Origin: Armatimonadota bacterium
GTDB taxonomy: Bacteria > Armatimonadota > Hebobacteria > CAIYQO01
Direction: 5' to 3'
Assembly: GCA_029553475.1 (NCBI GenBank)
Contig: JAKPKV010000113.1
Span: forward strand, 1-64,000
DNA: 64,000 nucleotides
Part shown: positions 39,000-46,850 of the stretch, one piece after another
Layout: the number at the start of each line of letters is the position of its first letter
Numbering within the stretch: position 1 is the first letter of the stretch
The notes under the pieces: generated by a model
What the model was told of the DNA's origin: nothing
The model's database searches: none
The model's input: the letters and a program-made list of their open reading frames with translations, nothing else
Made by a program: the position numbers and the translations under genes

Positions 39000-39104
39000 A
39001 TCGTTCGTAGTCGCGCCGCAGCCTGAGCAAGGCGCGTCGAATTTCTACACCGGATTGCCTATTCGAACGCGCCTTGCTCAGGCTGCGGCGCGACTACGAA
39101 CGAT
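39000..39104. repeat. Near-perfect inverted repeat with 43/44-bp arms
   Basis: Bases 39000-39042 are the reverse complement of 39061-39104 apart from one single-base indel, with an 18-bp spacer. The arms include TCGTTCGTAGTCGCGCCGC. There is no coding potential inside. The near identity points to recent insertion or active maintenance, and the form suits a REP/hairpin element. The rest of the gap, 39105-39227, shows no gene. Confidence 0.88.
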
Positions 39105-39227
39105 GGGAACTGCACACCGCCTCTGTTATTTCTACCCGGTGCTTGCCCTTCCTCATCCAACCAACAACAGCAGGCAGAGGCCCGGATGGACCTCTGCCTG
39201 AAAAGTCTGACGGAGTTGGGACAGCGT

Positions 39228-39425
39228 TTAGAGCATGCTGGCGGCGGCGCGCTGGCGTTTGCGCTTCGCTTTCTTTTCGCGATTGATGCGCTCGCGCTCG
39301 GCCTTGCCTTTGCGGTCATCCACTTCGCGGGCGATCCCGCCGATCACCTCGCGCTCGAAGGCGCGGTACTTGTCCCGGTTCTGGCACGCTTCGCGCAGCG
39401 CGACAATATCAACTTGAGTGCCCAT
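39228..39425 (-). CDS. Small lysine/arginine-rich protein, unknown
   Basis: The frame encodes 65 residues: an acidic-basic N-terminal helix (ALREACQNRDKYRAFERE) followed by a strongly basic C-terminal helix (NREKKAKRKRQRAAASML). The pattern suggests a nucleic-acid- or membrane-surface-binding helical peptide. A GAGGAG site lies upstream but with long spacing to ATG 39425. I do not recognise a family. A hydrophobic frame on the opposite strand covers the same DNA, but its composition is that of a shadow. Confidence is moderate because of its size and isolated position. Confidence 0.5.
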   Translation of the reverse strand: MGTQVDIVALREACQNRDKYRAFEREVIGGIAREVDDRKGKAERERINREKKAKRKRQRAAASML

Positions 39426-39585
39426 GCGTGTATCTCACTCCTCATTCACTGGCTTCGTGAAGACGGGTTATTCTACCAGCGCCCCGCGCGCGCGTCAAGA
39501 GAGAGGCCCAACCGGGCGCCAGCGCCCCGTGATAATCGAACAACAGCATAGCCATACTGCCCCTCGGCCCCTCCCCGGCCCCCTA

Positions 39586-39720
39586 TGCGTCACGCTAGGG
39601 TTCGCGTATCCTGCGTACTCGTCATCGTACTCGTATCCCCGCCAGGATACGCGGCTCGACGGAGTCTCGCCCTCCAGGGGATACGAGTACGATGACGATG
39701 ACGATGACGATGACGAGCTG
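39586..39720. repeat. Inverted-repeat element, copy 1, with (GATGAC)4 expansion
   Basis: GTCATCGTACTCGTATCCCC (39621-39640) pairs with its complement at 39677-39696. The right arm continues into four tandem GATGAC hexamers where the left arm has one. The left flank GCGTCACG..AGGGTTCGCGT (from 39586) is shared with the element at 45659. It ends 20-odd bp before the promoter-like site of the VIT gene. Bases 39426-39585 show nothing else. Confidence 0.75.
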
Positions 39721-39747
39721 GCGATCCATGGCCCGATATGCTATACT
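39719..39747 (+). promoter_or_regulatory. Possible promoter of the VIT/exosortase pair
   Basis: TATACT at 39742-39747 is 36 bp upstream of the VIT gene start, with a weak TGGCGA 17 bp further upstream. The inverted-repeat element abuts it, so the insertion may have changed upstream control. Confidence 0.3.
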
Positions 39748-39783
39748 GGCATCATCGGATTTCCCACCCAGGAGGGCCCGCAC

Positions 39784-42222
39784 ATGGAGCACGAGCAGAC
39801 TGACGCGCTGGAAGCCGCCCGCGCCGCGGGGGCGCTGCCCCCCGACCTCGAAGAGCTGCTGCACAGCAGCGGCCCGCCGGCGCCCCCGCCGATGTCGCGC
39901 TTCTGGCGGGGCTACCTGATCGCCTTCGGCGTGGTGCTGCCGGTGCTCACCCTCGCCGTCGAGCTCCTCTTACGCCTCTGCACCGGCGCCTTCTTCGACC
40001 CGCTGCCCACGCCGGTGCATATCGCCCTCTACGCCGGCATCGCCGTCTTTTGCCTGCTGCTGCTGCGGGCGGCGGGGGGCGGCGCGCGGCCGCCGCTGTG
40101 GGTGCTGGGCGGACTCTACGGCATGGCGCTCGTCACGACAGTGGTGTACACCGTGCAGTTCCTGCCCATTCTGCCCATTTCCCTCCTCGCGGTGCTGCTG
40201 CTGGGCATCGGCTTTTGCGGGCTCAGTCCGCTGCTGGCGCTCATCGGCATGGTGTATGCCCGCGCGTACCTGACGAGCATGGCGCGGCAGGAGGAGCATC
40301 CGCGCCTGCCCGGTCTGCGCCGGGGGCTGCTGGTGGCGGTGCTGCTGCTGGCGGTCGTCGAGCTGCCGGGCGCCTACACCCAACTGCTCATGCGCCAGGC
40401 GCAGGCGGACGCTCCGGCGGCCCGCGCCCAGGCGGTGCGGATGCTGCGGGCGGTGGGCAGCCGCGAGGTGCTGCTGCGCGCCTGCTACGTCCGCTCGGGC
40501 ACCAATGGCGCGTTCCTCACCGCGGCGCTGGCGGTGATCAGCCCGCTCGGCACGGACGAGGCGCGGGTGCTCTACTACCGGGTGACCGGCCAGCCGTTCA
40601 ACGCCGCGCCGCTGCCGCGGGAAATGGTGCGCCACCGCGCCGCCTGGGATGCTGAAGGTATGGCGTGGGATGACGCGGTGGGCGGCGCCGCCGTCGCCGG
40701 GCGGGTGCGCCACCTGAACCTGACCACCTCGCGCCTGGATGGCTCGGTAGACGCCGACGCCGGCCTCGCCTACCTGGAGTGGACGCAGGAGTTCCACAAT
40801 ACCTCCGGGATGGCGCGCGAGGCGCGGGCGCAGCTCGCGCTGCCGCCGGGCGCCGTCGTCTCGCGGGCGACGCTGTGGGTGAACGGCGAGGAGCGCGAGG
40901 CCGCCTTCGCCGCCCGCGGCCGCGCCCGCCAGGCGTATGAGGAGGTGGTGGTGGTACAGCGGCGCGATCCGCTGCTCGTCACCACCTGCGGGCCGGACCG
41001 CGTGCTCGTGCAGTGCTTCCCGGTTCCCGCGAATGGCCGCATGAAGATTCGCCTGGGCATCACCGCCCCGCTGCAGGGGGACGGCGCTTTAGTGCTGCCG
41101 GCGATCATCGAGCGCAACTACGGCCTGGGCCGCGACCTGCGCCAGCAGCTCTGGGTGGAAGGCGATGCGCCGATGACCACGGCCATCACGGGCGTGAAGG
41201 CGGAGCGCGCGGCGAGCGCCTACGCCGTGCGCGGGGCGATGGCGGTGGAGAGCGCGGCGTCCGTCATCCGCGTGCAGCAGCCCCCCGCGAAGCTGGCGTG
41301 GACGCCCGACCCCGCGCGGCCGGGAGCGGTGATCGTGCAGCGCCCGGCGCCCGCCCCCTGGAAGCCGGACCGCGTGGTCTTCGTGCTGGACGGCTCCGCC
41401 GGCATGCGCGCGGTGGAACAGCACCTGCCGCGGATCATGGACCATTTCCCGGCGGGCATCGAATACGCGGTGGTGGCGGCGACCGATGCCGGCAGCCTCC
41501 TCGCCAGGCCGCCGCGGCCACACGCGGCGCTGCACGTGTCGCTGGAGACCGGCATCCAGCGCTGTGAGGGCGGGGTGGATAACCTGCCGGCGCTGCTGCG
41601 CGGGCTGGAGCTGGCGGCGGAGGCGACGCGCGGGGCGGTGGTGTGGATTCACGGCGCGCAGCCGCTGGACGGCGATATGTCGGCGCTGACGCAGTGGTGG
41701 GAGCGCCGCCCGAATGGCCCGCGCCTCTACGCACTGCAGGTGGCGCCCGGCCCCAATCGCGTGCTGGAAGCCGGCGAGGGCGTCGCCGGCCTCGCCACCG
41801 TGGCGTATACCGGCGCTCTTGCGGAAGACCTGAACCGCGTCTATGCGGTCTGGCGAGGACAGCAGCCCACCTGGGTGCGCGAGCGCGTTCCCGGCAAGCG
41901 AGCCGGTCCGGGGGAGAAGACCTCGAATCACCTGGCGCGGCTGTGGGCGGCCGACCAGGTGCGCACGTTGCGCGCCACCGGCAAGCTGGCGGATATCGAG
42001 ATGGCCATCGCCATCGCCGCGCGCTACCACCTGGTCACCCCGGTCACCGGCGCGGTGGTGCTGGAGAACGCCCAGCAGTACAAGGACAATGGCCTGGAGC
42101 CGGTGCATGCCGGCTCGGTGCCCACCATCCCGGAGCCGGAGGCGTGGCTGCTGCTGCTCGTCGCGGCGCTGGTGCTGGGGTTTGCCTGGTGGCGAAAGAG
42201 GCGCGCGTGCCCCGCCGCCTGA
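39784..42222 (+). CDS. Membrane VIT/vWA-domain protein with PEP-CTERM sorting signal
   Basis: ATG 39784 follows AGGAGG. The 812-aa protein has a soluble N-terminus (1-35), about six membrane helices (to about residue 200), a VIT domain (about 302-450; EFHNTSGMAREARAQLALPP, RQAYEEV), and a vWA domain starting RVVFVLDGSAGM near residue 532 with a degenerate MIDAS. It ends in IPEPEAW (PEP at 783-785), a hydrophobic helix and WWRKRR, a textbook PEP-CTERM tripartite signal. VIT/vWA proteins are known protein-interaction modules, related to inter-alpha-trypsin inhibitor heavy chains. The next gene, overlapping by 16 bp, is an exosortase, so this is very likely its dedicated substrate. The layout resembles the XrtN- and MSEP-CTERM-type VIT systems. 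Confidence 0.92.
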   Translation: MEHEQTDALEAARAAGALPPDLEELLHSSGPPAPPPMSRFWRGYLIAFGVVLPVLTLAVELLLRLCTGAFFDPLPTPVHIALYAGIAVFCLLLLRAAGGGARPPLWVLGGLYGMALVTTVVYTVQFLPILPISLLAVLLLGIGFCGLSPLLALIGMVYARAYLTSMARQEEHPRLPGLRRGLLVAVLLLAVVELPGAYTQLLMRQAQADAPAARAQAVRMLRAVGSREVLLRACYVRSGTNGAFLTAALAVISPLGTDEARVLYYRVTGQPFNAAPLPREMVRHRAAWDAEGMAWDDAVGGAAVAGRVRHLNLTTSRLDGSVDADAGLAYLEWTQEFHNTSGMAREARAQLALPPGAVVSRATLWVNGEEREAAFAARGRARQAYEEVVVVQRRDPLLVTTCGPDRVLVQCFPVPANGRMKIRLGITAPLQGDGALVLPAIIERNYGLGRDLRQQLWVEGDAPMTTAITGVKAERAASAYAVRGAMAVESAASVIRVQQPPAKLAWTPDPARPGAVIVQRPAPAPWKPDRVVFVLDGSAGMRAVEQHLPRIMDHFPAGIEYAVVAATDAGSLLARPPRPHAALHVSLETGIQRCEGGVDNLPALLRGLELAAEATRGAVVWIHGAQPLDGDMSALTQWWERRPNGPRLYALQVAPGPNRVLEAGEGVAGLATVAYTGALAEDLNRVYAVWRGQQPTWVRERVPGKRAGPGEKTSNHLARLWAADQVRTLRATGKLADIEMAIAIAARYHLVTPVTGAVVLENAQQYKDNGLEPVHAGSVPTIPEPEAWLLLLVAALVLGFAWWRKRRACPAA

Positions 42223-43544
42223 CCCCGGCGCTGCTGCTGCTGGCCGCCGCCGCGCTCTGGCCGGTCTGGCTTTGGTATGCCCACCGGCTGCTGGCCGCCC
42301 CGGAAGAGCGCGCCGGCCTGCTCGCGCTGGGGGTCGCCGTCCTCTTCTGCTGGCGGACGCCGCCCGCGCCGCTGCCGCGTTGGCCGCTGCTGGTGCCGGC
42401 TGTGCTGCTGCTGGCGTATGCCGCCGCCGTGCCGGTCGCGCCGCCGCTGGTGCGGGCCGTCCTCGGCATCACCGCGCTGGTGGCGCTGGTCAGCGCGCTG
42501 CGCCTGGGCGCGCGCCTGCATGTCGGCCTCTGGGGGTTGGCGCTGCTGGCGTTGCCCGTGCTGCCCTCGCTGCAGTTTTACCTGGGCTATCCATTGCGGG
42601 CGGCGGTGGCGCAGGGGGCGGCGCCGCTGCTGCGCGGGGCGGGCTACTCGGTGCTGCCGGAGGGCGCCTGCCTGCGCTGGGGCGGGGCGCTCGTCGCGGT
42701 GGACGCGCCGTGCAGCGGCGTGCGCATGCTGTGGACCGGCCTCTTCCTCGCGCTGGCGCTGGCGGTCTGGCTGCGGCTCTCGCCCGGGCGCACCATTGCC
42801 GCGCTGGGCCTGGCGTTCGCCGCCGTGCTCGCCGGCAACGTGCTGCGCGCCGTCGCGCTGTTCTTTCCGGAGGCGGGGGCGCTGCCCCTGCCCGCCTGGG
42901 GGCACGCCGGCATCGGCACGGTCAGCTTCCTGCTCGTCGCCGCCGCCATCGCCGGGGGTGTGCTGTGGCTGCACGGGCGGCAACGCCCGCCCGCGTCCGG
43001 CACGCGGGTGGCGGAGGGGAGCGGTCTCCCGCGCCCGCGCGCCATCGCCCTGTTCCTGGCCGTATGTGTCGCTGCCGCCGTCATACCCTGTTGGACGCCG
43101 CCACGCGCGCCACGCGCGCTCACCGCCTTCCCGGGGTGGCCGGCGGCGCTGGAGGGCACTCCGCTGCGGGCGCTGCCGCTCAGCGCGCGGGAGGCGCGCT
43201 TCAGCCGCGACTTCCCCGGGCGGGTGGGCCGCTTCAGCGACGGCCGGCGGGAGTGGATCATCCGCTGGGTGACGACGCCCACGCGCACGCTGCACCCGGC
43301 CGCCGACTGCTTCCGCGGCAGCGGCTACCGCCTCACCCCGCTTGCGCTGCACGTGGACGCGGCGGGCCGCCGCTGGGGCGCCTGCCTCGCCGCGCGCGCG
43401 GGCGAGCGCCTGCGGGTGCGCGAATGCATCGTGGACGGCGACGGCCGGCACTGGAGCGACGTCTCCGCCTGGTACTGGGCGGCGCTGCTCGATCGCACCC
43501 GCGGCCCGTGGTGGGCGTACACCGTCGCCGAGCGCGCGCCATAG
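42207..43544 (+). CDS. Exosortase fused to an EpsI-like (DUF3485) domain
   Basis: GTG 42207 has AAAGAGG upstream and overlaps the end of the VIT gene. The 445-aa protein has eight or so membrane helices in its first 270 residues with the exosortase triad in order: Cys169 in APCSGVRM, Arg214 in GNVLRAVALFF and His233 in WGHAGIG. Exosortases cut and process PEP-CTERM tails at the inner membrane during surface sorting. From about residue 290 a soluble domain (ALEGTPLRALPLS ... IIRWVTTPTRTLHPAADCFRGSG) resembles EpsI, which in many genomes is a separate or fused exosortase partner. Its stop is directly next to the stop of the convergent heparinase gene. Confidence 0.92.
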   Translation: MPRRLTPALLLLAAAALWPVWLWYAHRLLAAPEERAGLLALGVAVLFCWRTPPAPLPRWPLLVPAVLLLAYAAAVPVAPPLVRAVLGITALVALVSALRLGARLHVGLWGLALLALPVLPSLQFYLGYPLRAAVAQGAAPLLRGAGYSVLPEGACLRWGGALVAVDAPCSGVRMLWTGLFLALALAVWLRLSPGRTIAALGLAFAAVLAGNVLRAVALFFPEAGALPLPAWGHAGIGTVSFLLVAAAIAGGVLWLHGRQRPPASGTRVAEGSGLPRPRAIALFLAVCVAAAVIPCWTPPRAPRALTAFPGWPAALEGTPLRALPLSAREARFSRDFPGRVGRFSDGRREWIIRWVTTPTRTLHPAADCFRGSGYRLTPLALHVDAAGRRWGACLAARAGERLRVRECIVDGDGRHWSDVSAWYWAALLDRTRGPWWAYTVAERAP

Positions 43545-45602
43545 TTACCGTTCGACCGTCACGGCATACTGTTCGGCGATACGGATCGTGTCCGTGTTTC
43601 CGCCGCGCGTGATGCGCACCGTCAGCCCGCCGTCCGCCTCCGCGGCCTCCACGGCGGTGATCGTCGGCGGCGTGCCGGTCTTCACCGGCTCCAGCGCGAC
43701 GACGAAGCGGGCGGCGGCGCCCTCGCGGGTGAGCATCACCAACGGCACGCGTTCCAGCACCGAGCTGCCCGGCCCGTCGGCGACGCGCACGCCGGTATCG
43801 CGCGCCGCGGCGGCATGCAGATAAGTGGTGACGGCCTCGCCGGCGAACTGCACGGTGATTGCCCCATCCGTCCGGCCCGCGCGCAGATCCTGGAGGTAGA
43901 TCAGGCCGGGATAGCCGTCTTCCGGCTGCGCCGCCGCTTCGGCGGCGGCGCAGGTGGCGCGGGTGCCCCGGCTGTGGTAGAGCCAGTCGTAGCGGTGCGG
44001 GGCGTCGCCGGTCAGGTCGTCCACCACCAGCAGGTAGGCCGGCTGCTGCACCAGCGTGCGCGTGTGTCGGACGCCGGGATATCCCGCGTCGCAGCGGGCG
44101 GTGACGGCGGGCACCTCCGGCGCGAAAGCGAGCAGTTTGCCCGCCGCCCCCTGCTGGCTGGCGCGATCCACCACCACCGTGTTGTGGCTCAGCGTGGCGC
44201 GGTACCAGTTGCTGTGGATGGCCAGCCGGTAGGCCTGGCTGGCGGCGCGTCCGGGATCCACGCCGAGCTCCCGGTCGTGGCCGTAGAGCACGAAACTCAG
44301 CTTATCAAAATGCCCGTGAAAGCCGCCGAACGGCCCGAAGGTGAGCACGGAGACCAGATTCGCCGGCGCGCCGGTGCGCAGGATGGCGTGCCCGGCGCCG
44401 GGGAAGGCGGTGCTCGCCAGCGGCGCGGGGCCGCCGGCGCCCGCCGCCGGCCGGCCGAACTGCACGCCGTGGAAAGCCGGGGCCGCCGGCAGCGCCGCCA
44501 GCAGCGCCGGGTCGCGGAGCGCGCGGTAGGCCGCCTCCATCTCGAAGCTCTGCACCGCCGAGGTATTCACGTCGTCGCCGAAACGCGGCAGCGCCCCGCC
44601 AGGGAGGAGATACTGCGCCGGCAGCGTGAACATGCGCGCGAAGCGCGGATCGCCCCAGAGGTCAACGCCCAGCCGCCGGGCCGCCTCCGCGGTGTGCACC
44701 AGCGCGGTGAGGGTGTAGAAGTGGTAGCCCCAACTGTTCTCGTACCACATGCCCTCCGCCGTCACCGAGGCCGCCATCTGGAAGGCGAAGCCGTGGTGCG
44801 GATCGGTGAGCGCCTGGCGAATCCACGCCGTCTCGCCGAGCAGCATGCCGCCGGTGATCATCGCCGCGTTGTGCCAGCTCTGCCAATTGCTCTTGCCGGC
44901 TTTGTGGCGGTCCAGGTTCTCCAGCAGCGGGCGCAGCAGGCCCTCGCGCACGGCGGCGTGCTCCTCGGCGGTCAGCGTAGCGTATATCAGGTCATACGCC
45001 GGGGCGATGCAGGTGGCCGTCAGCGACGCTTCGCCGAGGGTCTGCTCGGAGATGTGGCCGCCGTCAACGCCGTCGGCGCGCTGGCGGTTGTTATGATAGG
45101 GATACTGGCGGTAGCGTTCCGCGTAGCCCAGCAGCACCCGCTTGGTGAACGCGGCCATTGTCGCGTCGCCGGTGAGGGCATAGCCCCACGCCGCGTCCAG
45201 CGCGCGCCGGAAGTTGCGGCTGTGGGTCGTTTTGAAGAGCACGTCGTCATAGGGCGGGCCGCTGTAGACCGTCAGGCATTTCGGGCACTGGTGGTGGGTG
45301 GCGTCCAGCGTGGTGAGGCCCATTTCGCAGGTCGCGCACTGATACCACTGGTTATGCTGCCCGCCGCGCGGGGGGAACTCCAGCGGGGCGGCGGCCGCCG
45401 CCTTCGCCCGCGCCACCATCGCGGCCACGGCGTCCCGCGCCGGTCCCGTGCCGGCCAGCGCCGCTTTCAGCCGCGCCAGCTCTTCGGCGTCGCAGGCCAG
45501 CCAGGGGTGCGGGCGTGCCGGCAGCGCATACTCCGCCGCCGCCGCGCCTCCGCCGGCGCCGAGGAGGAGCAGCAGCATGATGGACAGCGGTGAACGTGAC
45601 AT
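43545..45602 (-). CDS. Heparinase II/III-family polysaccharide lyase
   Basis: GAGAGGAA precedes ATG 45602, and a signal peptide follows (SIMLLLLLGAGGGAAAA). The 685-aa product has an N-terminal region with a C-x2-C...C-x2-C pair (CATCEMG ... CPKC, residues about 88-108) and an alpha/alpha-toroid region. This contains NWQSWHNAAM near residue 240 and YENSWGYHFY near 285, matching the Asn/His/Tyr catalytic positions of family PL12/PL15/PL21-type lyases. A C-terminal beta-sheet region includes GGFHGHFDKLSFVLYG. It probably cleaves uronic-acid-containing polysaccharide (heparan, alginate or own exopolysaccharide) outside the cytoplasm. It converges with the exosortase gene with no gap. Confidence 0.85.
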   Translation of the reverse strand: MSRSPLSIMLLLLLGAGGGAAAAEYALPARPHPWLACDAEELARLKAALAGTGPARDAVAAMVARAKAAAAAPLEFPPRGGQHNQWYQCATCEMGLTTLDATHHQCPKCLTVYSGPPYDDVLFKTTHSRNFRRALDAAWGYALTGDATMAAFTKRVLLGYAERYRQYPYHNNRQRADGVDGGHISEQTLGEASLTATCIAPAYDLIYATLTAEEHAAVREGLLRPLLENLDRHKAGKSNWQSWHNAAMITGGMLLGETAWIRQALTDPHHGFAFQMAASVTAEGMWYENSWGYHFYTLTALVHTAEAARRLGVDLWGDPRFARMFTLPAQYLLPGGALPRFGDDVNTSAVQSFEMEAAYRALRDPALLAALPAAPAFHGVQFGRPAAGAGGPAPLASTAFPGAGHAILRTGAPANLVSVLTFGPFGGFHGHFDKLSFVLYGHDRELGVDPGRAASQAYRLAIHSNWYRATLSHNTVVVDRASQQGAAGKLLAFAPEVPAVTARCDAGYPGVRHTRTLVQQPAYLLVVDDLTGDAPHRYDWLYHSRGTRATCAAAEAAAQPEDGYPGLIYLQDLRAGRTDGAITVQFAGEAVTTYLHAAAARDTGVRVADGPGSSVLERVPLVMLTREGAAARFVVALEPVKTGTPPTITAVEAAEADGGLTVRITRGGNTDTIRIAEQYAVTVER

Positions 45603-45621
45603 GGCAAATTCCTCTCACTGA

Positions 45622-45993
45622 CTAATGCGCGCATTGATATCTTACCTCACCCCCATAGGCGTCACGAGAGGGTTCGCGTCTCCTTGCGTACTCGTCATCG
45701 TCGTCGTCATCGTACTCGAAAAAATCGTAAAACGGTTGTGCTGCAGCCGAGCGCGGTGTTACCGCGCGTCGGTCAGTCCGGTGCCGGGATGTACTGGGCC
45801 ATCACGTTGCCCACTACACCTGGCGATCAGACACGCTGTGAAAAATCGAAGCCTGTATTTCGAGTACGATGACGAGTACGAGTACGATGACGAGTACGAT
45901 GGCGATGACGAGTACGTAAGGAGACGCGAACTCCGGAAACTCACCCCACCCCTCTCCCCGCGGGGCGGGAACCGCAGGCATCAATGCGCGCAG
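45622..45993. repeat. Inverted-repeat element, copy 2 of the CATCGTACTC family
   Basis: The arm CGCGTCTCCTTGCGTACTCG (from 45675) pairs with 45903-45928, and CATCGTACTCG pairs with CGAGTACGATG repeats near 45861-45900, which are expanded on the right side. Outer flanks also pair (ATGCGCGCATTGAT near 45624; ATCAATGCGCGCAG near 45980). The left flank from 45659 matches the element at 39586. The central 140 bp has no gene. This element fills most of the 511-bp gap between the heparinase start and the next gene; bases 45994-46113 hold only the leader of that gene. Confidence 0.75.
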
Positions 45994-46113
45994 CAATAAA
46001 TCTTCGCGAACGCGGCAGGTGAATCCTTCACGCCGCGCACCGTTGACGCGCCCGCCCGCGCAGAGTATCATTAGCGGTCGGAAAAATTCTTGAGCTACGC
46101 CGGAGATGCATAG

Positions 46114-46602
46114 ATGGCCGAACAGACGACTGGTCTCACGCTGACCGTGGGCGATTACGTGCGCTTGAAGTCGCGCGCCGCGAATCAGCATCAGTCTTTT
46201 CAATTGAACCGTGAAGAGCTGTCCACGCAGTACGAGTCGGTGGACGGCATCATCCTCTCCATCCGCGAGATCGCCACCGGCCGCCTGCTGGCGGAGACAG
46301 CCGGCGATCTGGATGGCTACGTGATCGAGCTGCTGAACGAGCGCACCTTCATCCCGCGCTTCGCCTCGCAGCGCAATGCCCCGCGCGGCACCGATCATCC
46401 CACGATCGCGCCCGCCTGGGCGCGGCTGCGGCAGGCCCTGCGCCAGGCCGCGGACGGCGGGGTGCTCTACTCCTCCTCGCTGCCTACGCTCTTCACCGAG
46501 AGCCCGCTGGCGAAGCTGCTCGACGGCTGGAAGGTGCTGCGCATTCGTTCATGCGACTTCGAGCCGATCGTGCGCCGCGGCCGCGACGACGAGGACGCGT
46601 GA
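46114..46602 (+). CDS. Hypothetical protein, 162 aa
   Basis: ATG 46114 follows CGGAGA. The product has no signal or membrane helix and is predicted cytoplasmic. It begins with a beta-rich segment (LTLTVGDYVRLKSRAANQHQ), continues with ESVDGIILSIREIATGRLL and ends in an acidic tail (RRGRDDEDA). I do not recognise a family. Codon bias matches surrounding genes, and it is flanked by two inverted-repeat elements, so it looks like an independent transcription unit. Confidence 0.7.
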   Translation: MAEQTTGLTLTVGDYVRLKSRAANQHQSFQLNREELSTQYESVDGIILSIREIATGRLLAETAGDLDGYVIELLNERTFIPRFASQRNAPRGTDHPTIAPAWARLRQALRQAADGGVLYSSSLPTLFTESPLAKLLDGWKVLRIRSCDFEPIVRRGRDDEDA

Positions 46603-46640
46603 CGCCGCACACAACTTCCTCCCCGCCCGCGTGTCTAAAA

Positions 46641-46799
46641 GACTGTTTCGACAGTCTTCGCCGACGCCTCGCGGATCTCGCTCGCGCCTGGCCGCGTTGG
46701 ATGGCCTAACATGTACTCCCCAGTACACTCTCGGCCATCCGCCTTGCCAGCCACGAGCGATCCTCCGCGATCCGACGACGAATACTTCCGAAACAGTCC
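46641..46799. repeat. Imperfect inverted repeat spanning a whole intergenic gap
   Basis: GACTGTTTCG (46641) pairs with CGAAACAGTC (46790-46799); inside, TTGGATGGCC pairs with GGCCATCC and AGTACT-like centre sequences close the stem. About 75-bp arms match imperfectly. The element nearly fills the gap between the 162-aa hypothetical and the esterase gene. Confidence 0.7.
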
Positions 46800-46850
46800 C
46801 TAATCGGGTGAGAATCACTCGTGTGTTTGCCGGAGGAAGGGTTCACGCCC

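Noticed and set aside
39186-39551. 121-codon hydrophobic plus-strand frame overlapping the small basic protein
   Set aside because: No ribosome site; its hydrophobicity is the complement of the Lys/Arg/Glu-rich minus-strand protein.
39691-39717. CRISPR-like repeat array
   Set aside because: The units are 6-bp tandem copies without spacers, and no cas gene is near.
46654-46780. tRNA-like fold in the intergenic stem
   Set aside because: The pairing is one long imperfect stem, without acceptor, anticodon and T-arm geometry or a TTC-type T-loop.
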